The position numbers were made by a program, and so were the translations under genes. 64,000 bases of DNA from Aptenodytes patagonicus (Eukaryota; Chordata; Aves; Sphenisciformes; Spheniscidae). Positions within the stretch are counted from its first letter, which is position 1. Every line of letters begins with the position of its first letter. The stretch spans positions 1,681,501 to 1,745,500 of the forward strand of contig NC_134962.1 of assembly GCF_965638725.1 (NCBI RefSeq). The letters are read 5' to 3'. The notes below the pieces were generated by a model. The model did no database searches. It was not told the origin of the DNA and saw only the letters and a program-made list of their open reading frames with translations. Shown one piece after another: positions 1 through 10,600 of this stretch.

Positions 1-3000
1 GGAAAGCAAAAACTTGCTTTTGCTGTCGGACGCCGGGCAACGGGAACCTCCCCGGGCTCCTCCCCAGCACCCACGGCCGGGAGGAATTCACCTCCCGGCC
101 CCTTATCTGCTCGCCGCTCCCCGGCCTGCCCCTTTATCGGTCGGCAGGCTCCTCGCAGCCTTAGTGCCCGGGAGGTTGCTGCGAAAGGACGGCCTGTTAT
201 TTTTCAAACCTTTAGCAAATCACTCTGCAAAATTTTTTGTTTTTTCTTTGCCTGCCCAGGTGTACTTTTGCATTTGCCTTGCCAGAGTCGCTGTTCTCTT
301 CCCTTCCCCCTCCTCAGACACGGCTCGAGTACTTTGTAGGGATCCTTCCAGTAGTTACTTACAATATTTTGCTTTGTTGGCCTGGCTTCGATCTTGGAAG
401 AAGCATTTTGGTGGGTTCTACAATCTGGTCGAAGACCTCGGTATCGTGTCTTTAAGCCCTCTCGGTGCTGCCTGCCAGCGCTCGGCCCTGCGGGGCTGCC
501 CGTGTGGGCAGAGGCTCGAGGGCGGTGGGAGCCTCTCTGCAACGCCCGCCCGCTCCTCCCCTCCGCCCTCTCCCCAACACGTCCCATTCCGCCGCGGTTT
601 TCTCCTTCAGATCACAAGAGGATGAAGGAGCTGGCTTGAATTAACTAGTTAGAGGGTTACCACGCTTGGTCTCTCTAATATATCTTGAATTTTGTGGCAC
701 CGGGGCACTGTGCCTATTTTCCTAAGACAAATGCAGAGGCTTACTTTAATAGATCCACTTTTTTTAAGAGCCTGGGTTGCGTGGTCTATAGCAAACCTCG
801 GGAGAAAAGTGAGCAATGCTGCATTTGCCGTTGGGTCGTTATCTCTCAAATCAGGAAGGTCGCGCTGCAAAAATAGAGTTCCTGTTTGCGCGGGCGGCAG
901 CGTCCTGCGCACGCATGGGAAGAGCATCGGGCGCAGGCCGCTCGGCTGCCGCCGCGACGCCGGTGCGGTGATGGCCCCAGCACTGTCCTGCCCGCTCTTA
1001 CAGAAGAGCTGCCCCGGGAATGAAAATTCACCGCCTCCTGCCTCCCCCTTGGTTTAGCTTCTCGTACACCAAGGCGGGGGATCCTTTCCACAGCAGCTGG
1101 GGAAGCGGCCAGACACCTTCCCCTCGGGCGTCCCCGGGGATTACAGACCTCCCTGTTTTCAGTTGCAGCTTTCTGGGTATTTTTGTGTATCTCGCCCCAG
1201 GGATGTGATTCTGAGGGTTGGCCATGCAAGGTCTCCCAGGTTAGGGTCCCCTCTCCCTGGGAACCGCAGCCCCGCTCCCCCCGCCGTGTCCAGCCCAGGG
1301 GGAAGGCTGGATCGTTTCTCGGGAAAAGCTTGTTACATGAGCACTGGATTTCTTTTAAAAAAGCAGCTCACGTGTTTTCCAGAACTGGATTTATTGTATT
1401 TGTAATTGTCTTATACCCTTTTCGGTCTTCCTCTGCAAAGACTTTGCATACCCTCACCTTTCCCGCGGCAAGGGACGTCAGCAGTACCCTCATTCAAGCA
1501 TTTTATTATTTTTTCCCTCTGAGAATGGCGATAAACTACGGATCTCCGCAACTTTTATGCTGGGTGCAAAGTAGCCATTTAGCATACAGATGCTTAAAGT
1601 CTATTTGTTAAATCTTTAGGTCAATTTTCCGTTTCATGCATTTTATTAGTATTCTCACAATACAAAGAGAAGCCTCAGAACTAAAACAATCCATTTATGG
1701 AGAGAGACGGACACGTACGGTTTCATACCAAGTTTATTTCTTTTTTTTTCTTTTTCTGTTTTTTCATAATCACTTCTTTTGCACAACAACAACCTCAAGT
1801 TGACAATGAAATGCACGCGGTAGACCGAAGGGAACCGGACAAGGCTCTGTTAGTGATGGAAAGTCCTTCCACGACACCGCGCCAGCTCCCCACCCGGCTG
1901 CCCACCCGGCACGAGCAAAGGTGGCCCAGGCTGCGGCAGGAGGAATGAATCCTGCCCGGGAGGGCAGCCGGGGCGCTGAGCCCTGGGGTTACGGCTCAGC
2001 CCCGCGGCCACGCAGTCATCTTCCAAACCTCTGCCTGCAGCCCTGGGCCAGTTTATTCCTCCCGGGGCGGACAGTTGCGTACCACGACTCGGTACTTTGG
2101 TACTTTCCATTTTTCAGAGCACTTTAGAGACACGGATGCGTTGGCTCTCCCGTGGTCCCCGTGGGGTAGGGAGTGTCGGTGCCCCTTGACAGCCGGGGGA
2201 GGGGGGAAACTGAGGCACGGGGGATGCTGGGGCTGGGATGCCCGGCTGCCCCCCGCGCTCGGGTCCCACCGTCCCGGCGGCGGGTGGGGGCGGCTGCCTC
2301 CCTGCACCCCGGGGGCCACGGAGCACCCAAACGTAGGCGTTGGCCAGTGCACCTCTTCTGCTTTACTTAAAGACAACTGACTACAAAGGTGGAGTTTATT
2401 GGTCTTACTATGTCATCTCAACCCTAGCATGGATAGTAAGAAATCTCTAGCACCGTAAACAGCCATTCCCTGACTCATTTCAAGTGGTTTAAGAGTGTAT
2501 GTGCATATATCGTTTCCACGTATGCATTTCTGTGCACGTGTGCACAGCCGAGTGCACAGCCACTGTGAGGGGGGAAAGTAATGCAGCGGGACGGGATTAA
2601 ACGAACCCCATGAGACAGGCTTTGCAGAGCCAGGGCCGGAGAGTCACACCGGGCCAAGCAAAAGCAAGCAAGCTGAAGTTTACATTTTAAAAGGAGCAGC
2701 AATACCGACCTACCCCCAAGGTAGGATGCATGCAACCGTGAACTGCCACCGTCCCTGGAAGGTCAACTCAAAGGTAACCCCACGTCTGGGTTAAAGCAAG
2801 ATTTTTTAATGACTCGAAAATAATAAGACAAGGAATAGGCTCAGTCCAGAAGCAGTCTGAGAGGCCAGCATCCTTAAAAGCACCGATTTCCAGACGGAGC
2901 TGAGCACTTTGCTGTAAGGGATAACGTAAGCGCAGAGCTTTAATTTGGGATACGAGGCCAGTTGTCCCAGCTCTCGCGCAGCTTCGCTCATCGCCCGGCT

Positions 3001-3321
3001 GTCGGTGCCAGCTGGGAACTCATTTAGCTTCAGCTTCTCCAGGAGAGCTCTTTGAAAGGTGTACGCATGCACGTAACAAATCGTCACCGTCTCGCCTTTC
3101 CTCCCTCACACAACTGCAAACGCTCCGTCCGTTGGCGGTCCGGGCAGGGATGCTGCCGGCCGCCTCGAGGATGCTCTCCCTACCAGGCACCGAGTCTCGT
3201 GTTCATACGCTGCTGCAGAAATGTGGCTGCTAACTGTCGTTACAAAGCTTGACTCATAAACCTCTACGGGAATCAATGAAGAACCTCAAGCCCTGCCATA
3301 AGGAAGGCGGCCCCGGGAATT

Positions 3322-3335
3322 GGGGGGGGGGGGGG
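3322..3335. repeat. G14 homopolymer
   Basis: An uninterrupted run of 14 G on the plus strand in intergenic sequence. It is a candidate length-variable site and a potential G-quadruplex; no function is implied. Confidence 0.9.
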
Positions 3336-4633
3336 AGTTGCATGCCGTGTCCGCCACTGCGGTATGTGGGGACGGTCCGGGAATGAGGGAGGCTGGGATG
3401 GTGAGGATGTTAATGAGGATACTTAATTAGTCTCAATTGAGGCATGAAGTATGGTGCTGCACACAACCGTTAGCAACCCTGGGAGATGGAAAGGCATGAA
3501 ATAACCGTGATCCCAGACTGTACCGTGTGCTGCCGGTCGGGCACGGCACCGCGTTAGCTGCTGGCGCCGGCAGCACCGTCCCTGTGGGTTTGGAGCAGCA
3601 CGGTGGGTGGGTGACACCCCTCGTCCAGCCGAAACCGCGGGAGCTGGGGCACGCAGCCAAAGCAATCACACATTTCCCTGATAGCGTCCAGTGGCACCGG
3701 ACAAATGTCAAGCTCCCCAACTTCCCTACTACATTCATCTGCACCGGGCAAACATCGCTCTGCTACACCTAAAGCATCTGGCCCCACGGATGAGGTTGCT
3801 TCCTTGGCACGACACGTCTCAGCAGCAGTAACAGAGCCGGTCCCCTGACGTTACCGATGCAAAGCTCTCCCTGCACATCCCTGCTCCTCTGGCGCAGGAG
3901 CTTACCCTGCAGTAACACGTTTTCCAGCCACGTCCACTGTCCCTCACAGCACCGACCTGACGGAGGTGAGAAAAATGAGTTTCCCAGTGCTCACACCTGC
4001 ATGAGCACCGTGTGCCGGGCCGCTCTCCTGTGCGTTTCCCATGGGATTTTTTGCCAGACAAAGCTATTGCAAGAGTAAGTCCCCGCCTGAGATCCAGGCT
4101 GGCCTCCAGGGAGGGGGAGGAGAGCGGGCGCGGGCCCTAAGCTGGCAGCACAAAGGCAGATCCAGGCAAGAACCGAGTCCAGAGACTCAGTAGCTGTTTG
4201 GGGAGGACGGCTCTAACCAGCACAACCTGCCACCGACCGCTCCTCCTTCAGCACACGCCAAACCTCGCAGCTCCTCCGGCCTCCCCCAGGGCTGCAGGGA
4301 ACAGCCTGGATCCCCTCACACGAGGAGGTTTGGGTGAACACTAAATTATACGTACCAGAATTGAAGCATCACCTCTATCACACCTCTCAGCCCTTCCTTC
4401 TCCTCCCAGCACGAGGAGCAGCCCGTCCCTACTCTCACCGCCCTGCCCGCAGGACTCGGGTGCCTCCAGCTCTCCACTCCGTGATTTTCCAGCTGCTCTC
4501 TGGTCTGGCATCCCACCTCGCCGGCACCCTGCCTTCACCCAGCCCAGCCTCCGACGCCTTCTGAGCCCCAAGGAGGGAGTGAAAACGGTCGTTCCTCTTG
4601 TTTTAAACTCCTGCTCATGAGTACAACATTTCT

Positions 4634-4668
4634 GATAATAATAATCATAATAATCATAATAATCATAG
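4634..4668. repeat. ATAATAATC-type microsatellite
   Basis: Imperfect repeats of ataataatc / ataatc form a short simple repeat in the intergenic region. Confidence 0.85.
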
Positions 4669-7206
4669 TACTAAAAACAGTATTTACAACAAGCTCCAGG
4701 TCAGAATTACACACCAAGCAAACACTCAGCACCACAGAGAGTAGGACAGGGTTAATATCTCGCAGATACCTTCTCAGATCCCACCAACGCGGGACACAGA
4801 CATTTGACAGTTTCAACCATTTCTTACACACAAACATTTCGTTTAAATTACTTTTAAATTTTTTTTTTTTAAACTTTTTAAAATTTCTCGTCACTATATG
4901 AATGAGGTGATGCTGGCGGTGATGCCGCGCTCTACACAGATGCTTATCTAAGACAGCTGCTACTATAAACTGATCATTAGCTACTGTTAAGAAATTCAAC
5001 CCTCAGTTTCCTTCCTCTTTGCCCCAAATCTTATTTTTTTCGTCACTGGGCAGCGCTGAGACTTTCTAACCGTCCTGTCCTCCCCCCGGCCCAGGTGGAG
5101 GGGTTTGGGAGTAAGGTAGCCCTTCCTTTTAGGAGCAGAGTGTCCCCTAACATCAAACCGCGACCATCGAGGGATCTCTCCTGAATCCAGCTGGGACTTC
5201 TGGGGAGATTAGCAAAGAGCCCCGGGATTTCATCTCCAGCAGCTGCTGCTCTTTGGCTTTCCGTGGGGTTTCCGCAACTGCCTGATGCTCACCCCAGGCC
5301 GCAATCAATTCTTTACCTAATTAAAGCACGGGGTAGACAGAAATCTTCAGCTTCTGACAAGACTCAGTGATGATTTCTTTTTCAGAGGGGAGGAGAGGCA
5401 AGGGGGTCATTATTCCCCGTGCAAACCCCTCATCTGCTCGAGCTCCTGGCACCGCCGTGCAGAGCATGGTCCCTGGAAGCCCCGGGCTGGGCTGTGCCTG
5501 TGCCCTGCTGCCGGGCCGCCCGTGCGCACGTCTGCACCCCCTGCGCGCTTAAATTATTCCCCAAGGATCCTGCAAAGCCCACCGCAGGAGTCTCTCATCC
5601 CACCCACAGAATGGCTCTTTGGAGGCACAGCGTGCAGAGGACACCAATTACCGGTAATTAAACGTCTCGGTGCCTCGGATGCCCCTTTGGTTTATTCTGG
5701 GGTCTGAGAGGGCAGCCAGGACGGAGGGGCCATCGCGAGGTGGAGGGGAGCGGTGCCCTGGTGTAAATACCATGCAGGCACCCTGCGCTGCCCACCCCGC
5801 TGCCGCCTCCCCGAAACACTGCACCAGCCTGTTAAAAAGGTGACAACCCAGTGATCTTTAAGCACTGGACAGAGGGGAATTCTTGTTACCGTCTGCCTCA
5901 AATGAAAGCAGCTTCCACTACCTCCTCTGCAAAGCCTTGCCGCAGGACCGTGCTCCTGCAGGGCTGAGTCCCCAGCGCCGCGTCCTACGAGTCCCCGCTT
6001 GCCGGGAGGTTGCCATTCCCTGCTTTTTCAGATGCAGCATTTCCACTCAGTTTTTCAAGGCAGAAGCAGAGCTGGGGCAAGGTGAGCAGGTCTGTGGATC
6101 TCGGCGGGAGGGTGGCAGCCCCTCGCAGTGCACGGTGGCTGCTTGGACCTTGGCTACCTCCATAAGCCGTGACTCTAGAAGATTAGGAAGTCCATGGGCT
6201 TTGACAGTCACCTATTTAGTTCAGACATTACTGCCATGCCTGCATGTTCTCTGCTCATCCCTACCTCCACGAAGAGACAATTTTTTCTTAAAAATAGGCC
6301 TTGAAAAGCTAAAGATAAACAAGGAATGAGCACGGGGACATCTATTCACCCTTACCACAGAACCGCTCCCCTCTTAGCTCCCTCTCATCCAAAGCCACCG
6401 GTCTGGAGGTACCAGGCAGGCAGCTGGCATGCCCTGCCTCCCAGGCTGCTGCCTACGAGCCAGAGCTCTGGGGCTCATCTGGCGATCTCCGGTCTCGGTG
6501 TCTGCCCTGTAATGGCACTGAAGAGTCACATCCATCTTTGGGAAGAGGGAAGGATGATTATTCTGTTCGCTGCAAGGCTATTTCACAACCATGCACCGTC
6601 TCTATTGGATTTGCTTTCTTACTGGAGTGAAACCTCATGCTTTGGGAGTGCTGGAGAGCCCGCAGACCGAGCGCCCTCTCCCAGGGCTCCCGCGGAGCTG
6701 GGGATGCAATCGCCGTCTGCGGTTCTCCCAGGCTGCTCAGCCAAGACCTCTCGGTCCCTGCTCCGCTGGGGAGAAGGTAGCTCAGTCTACGGGCTCCTCC
6801 AGCCCGTGGCCAACCAGGGCATCAGGCGGTGCCTGCCGTGACAGGGACCTTCCGTGACGTGGCACCCGGCACCGAGCTCTGCGTGGAGACCTTCACTTAC
6901 TTTCACACGGGCTATCAAAGAATCATCCAAAGACGAGGACTTTGGGTCACTGCCTGCCTGGGCTGGCTCCAGATACAGCCAAGAGATGGGGGGTCTGCAC
7001 GCCACGACTCCTGAGCCATCCCATCCCTCTCTCGTTCCTCTCTCCTACCGCTGGCAAACATGGGGCTGTTCCCTATTCCACTTCACACGCAGAAATTATC
7101 ACTTACTTCCCATTATTCTGAAACTGATACTTGGCTCAGAGCAAACACTAAGAGGAGTAAAAGCCCCGGATAAGAAATCTGTATCTCCGTGACACTGCTG
7201 GTTGAA

Positions 7207-7212
7207 TTTATT
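7207..7212 (-). terminator. STMN3: Candidate STMN3 poly(A) signal (AATAAA)
   Basis: Plus-strand tttatt reads AATAAA on the minus strand, about 334 nt past the STMN3 stop codon. It is the nearest canonical hexamer I noticed. Other tttatt hexamers lie further along, near 2395 and 1733, so a longer 3' UTR is possible. Confidence 0.3.
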
Positions 7213-7545
7213 AATATCTTAATTTTTTTTTACATTAGTTTAAGAAATTTTTTTTTAAAAAAGGACAAAACCCTCCAAAGAAGCTGTTCGATTGACTGAT
7301 CAATTCTCTACTTCATGTGAACTAGTTGCTATTCTGCTTAGAGGTCCCTATGATCTGTGAATCCCCACAAGAACTGACGATTAAGGATGCAGAGATAGAG
7401 AAGCGTGTAGCTGGGGGACAAACACCAGGGGAGGGGGGGATGGAGAACCGAATGTTGCATCTAGACAAACAAAATAAAATGTGTTGGTTGGTGGATTGGT
7501 TGGTTTGTTAACAGGAATCAGGTGCTAGATGTGTAGAAAAGCCCT

Positions 7546-7605
7546 TTATCCAGAGATCTCCTCCCGCTGTTCCTTGTTCCTGCGAACTTCAGCTGCGTGC
7601 AGTTC
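7546..7605 (-). CDS. STMN3: STMN3 coding exon 5 (last), residues 162-180 and stop
   Basis: The exon reads [19 protein letters not shown] then TAA, the conserved stathmin C-terminus. The acceptor is tctttgcag on the minus strand. Confidence 0.95.
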   Translation of the reverse strand, partial: ELHAAEVRRNKEQREEISG

Positions 7606-10600
7606 CTGCAAAGACGGGAGAGACGACACCAGGCTAACACTTTCTGCTCTTGCAATCTCTATTTTCCTTCTCTCCTGCACACAGGATTTGCACCAGACTA
7701 AAAAAAAGAGACCGGTTTCCCATCCGACACACCCCCAGGACAGTGGGCTACACCTGCAAGGAGCGAAGCATCTCATCTGCGGGAGCCTGGAGGTGATGCA
7801 AACTTACAGCGAACGTGTTCACGGCTCCCCTCTTCTGCAAAGCCCTTCGGCCACGCAGCCCCTGGGCACAGAGTGGGCCTGATCCTGTGCCTTTGAGCTT
7901 GCACTTATCAAGATCAGCCAGATGGTATTTTCTCTACTGACCTTGAAGGACAAATCCCCCCCTCCTCGTGCTGCTCCAGAGCGGAGCTGCTCCACAGCCC
8001 GCTTTCCACCAGCAACGAAACGCCCGCTCCCCTGTGCCCATCGCTCTGGGATGACCCCACAGGGACCAGACCCCAAACCCGGCCATGGGCATCAGCACCC
8101 AGCCCTCTCCCGCGGCATCGCACTCGCCTTCTCACGGAGCCGCTCCCTCAAGGCGGCGAGATGTGCTTCGCGGATCTCCCTGCTCAGCTCCATCTTGTAG
8201 TTGAGCTTCTCCTCGGCCAGGCGGCTGAAGTTGTTGTTCTCCTCCAGCGCCTTGTGCAGCACCTCCCGCTCGTGTTCCCGTTTCTCTGCCAGCTGCTTCA
8301 GCACCTGCGCCTCCTGGGTCTGCCGAGGCAAGGCGTCGGGAGAGGTGTAAGGCAACCGAAGAGGCTCTTCTAGCCTTCAACTCCCCAGAGAGGCTTTCTG
8401 GCCATCTCCTCTGCTCAAAACCACTCCGCCACCCTCCTCCATCCCATAACGCTCTTGCTTGGAAGATGCTTTGACACCTTTTTCCTGCTATGGGGCAATG
8501 TCTGCTGGGTCCGGTGCTCCAGGTGGGCAGGCGATGCAACACTGTGCCCACCGGCTCAGCAAAACCGAGGTGACATCCGTGCGGGCACAGAGTCCCCTCT
8601 CCGAGTGTCACCTCATTATTTCAGCTTGCTCTCCCCTCACCCACCAACATTCGTGACATTTATACTTTGTTTTACTCTGCCCCTTTTCTCCTTTTCAATA
8701 GTTTTCGCCAGCAGACATTTTATACAGCACTTACAGTACGCTGTGGCACAGCCAGCTGTTAGAAACACAAGGCTGTGTTCAGGTTTGGAGTTTAAGTTGG
8801 GTGTGTGACCAAGTGCTACATCTGCAGCATTAGCTGGTGAGAACGGCCCCCCCCAGCCAGGTCACACGCGGAGGACAGAGAGGACCCCACACCGTGTGGT
8901 TTTAAGAACAGGAGGACGACGATGATCATTGAGTCCAATTCCCTGCCTAAACCAGGCTGCAGAACCTCACTCCATGACTCCCACGTCTCACCTGACAATT
9001 TATAGTGGAATATAATAAGAAGTGTAAAAACACTATTTCCAGCCATTTTAGATTGCTCCTGCTGAGCCAGTTTTAGGGTTTGGTGCAATTAGTACCCGTC
9101 ACAGAAAAGTCACTGCTTCTACAGGACATCTCGTTACCTTCCTCCTCTCTTCTGCAGCCTCCAGCCTCCTCTGCAGCTCCTCCAGGGACAGGTCCTTCTT
9201 CTTGGGGGGGGAGGAAAGGATCGGGCTCTCGGGAGATAAATCTGAAGGGGACTTCAGGATCACTTCAAAGCTCTGGCCTGATGCCCTCTTATCCAGCTGC
9301 TTCACCTCCATATCTTTGGGGGGGGGGAAAAACAAAGGCTCTGTGGACCTGTGACACTCAGGAGAGCGTTCACCCGAGGGCACTGAGCTCTTCGCATAGG
9401 AGTTAGGGTGTTCCCATGTCCTGATGTGGGTGATTTTGTTCTATCTCGAAAATTTCCCGATTAGTGATCAGCTTCATCCCTCCCAAGTCAATGCAATCAA
9501 TTTAAATTCACAGCATAATTACAGAAAGGCCATATTGCTGTTAACATCTTGCACGTCACCCCAGTACGAAGCAGACAGCCTCTGCAAGTAGTTTCTTTCT
9601 GGGAAAATGTGCATTACTTTAATAAAATAAACTGAAAGGAGACTAAACAGAAAGACCCCGGGCTGAGACACGGATTGCTGCTCCGGGATGGGACAGCCCA
9701 GCGCGCCGACGAGCTCCTGCGTTGCCTGCAGAAGCATCGGGCAAACGATGCTGCAGCTCCTGCGGGAGCTGGTTACGTACCTCCATACTGGTAGATGGTG
9801 TTAGGATGGGGCTGGGTGTGGAAACAGGAGCAGATGAGGGAGAGCAGAGACAGCTCCTTCATTTTCTCCTTGTAGGCTGAAAAATACGAAATAGCAATGA
9901 GAAGAGGGTCTAATGGCAATGGCGGCTCTTTTTCATGGAGAAATGAAGCAAGTAGACACAAGGAAACCCATTTGCAGCTACCAGACTCTGTGGCGGCTTT
10001 TCCAGGCTGCCATAGCTTGCCAAAAGGTCCCCCAGGAGCGTCTGTTCTCGAGCAGACTGAATTAGCTGCCAGCGTGGCAAATGTCATGGGAAGACACACA
10101 GTAGGAATTTACCACATCTAGAAGTATAAGTTTCTGTGCAGGATTTTCTCTCCAAAGGAGCTGAAACGCTGCAGCCCGTGTAGTTAACCACATCGGGACA
10201 GCTGCCCAGACCCTTTCTCCATTCCACTTCCAGACTCAGAGGTAAAATGATGCCCATCAACACCTGGAAACAATTGCTCAACCCCTGGCAAGTTCCTGGT
10301 ATTTCACAGTTCAGCATTTCTGACATCAGGGTGAAGAGGCAAGATGCAGCCAGCTGTGTGGAGAACAAACGGGCATTTGAATGAAGAAACTGTTCAGGGG
10401 TGCTGCTAACGGGGGGAAGTGCTGCAACCCGACTTCCCGAGGTACCTCCTTCCCTGCAGAAGCAGATAATGGAGGATGTAAGTGGATGCTGTCACCGCCT
10501 TGGCCCAGGCAGGCAGAGGTTGATACTGGTCTGCAATCACAGTGAATGCTGTCCCCTGCAAAGGACAGGGAAATACACAATCCCTTCGAGCTCTGCTGCT

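Larger units (their letters stand above)
1..7206. other. Intergenic sequence beyond the 3' end of STMN3
   Basis: I find no supportable coding exon here. Open frames in the first 2.4 kb and around 3.4-4.6 kb are GC-rich, lack recognisable domains and overlap on both strands. CpG-rich patches occur around 880-980 and 2170-2330, and 640-860 and 1370-1720 are AT-richer islands between them. There is a G14 tract near 3322-3335. In human the gene beyond STMN3 is GMEB2 on the same strand, so its 5' non-coding end could fall here, but I cannot identify it from sequence. The true 3' end of the STMN3 transcript may also extend into this stretch. Confidence 0.5.

Noticed and set aside
204-455. Minus-strand exon-like stretch ending at a GTAAGT
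   Set aside because: The plausible frame has a stop a few codons upstream with no good acceptor between, and no similarity to GMEB2 that I recall.
14-625. 203-codon plus-strand open frame at the window start
   Set aside because: No recognisable family, GC-rich, and competing frames on both strands.
4535-4999. 154-codon minus-strand open frame
   Set aside because: Spans a microsatellite and an A/T tract; low-complexity peptide.
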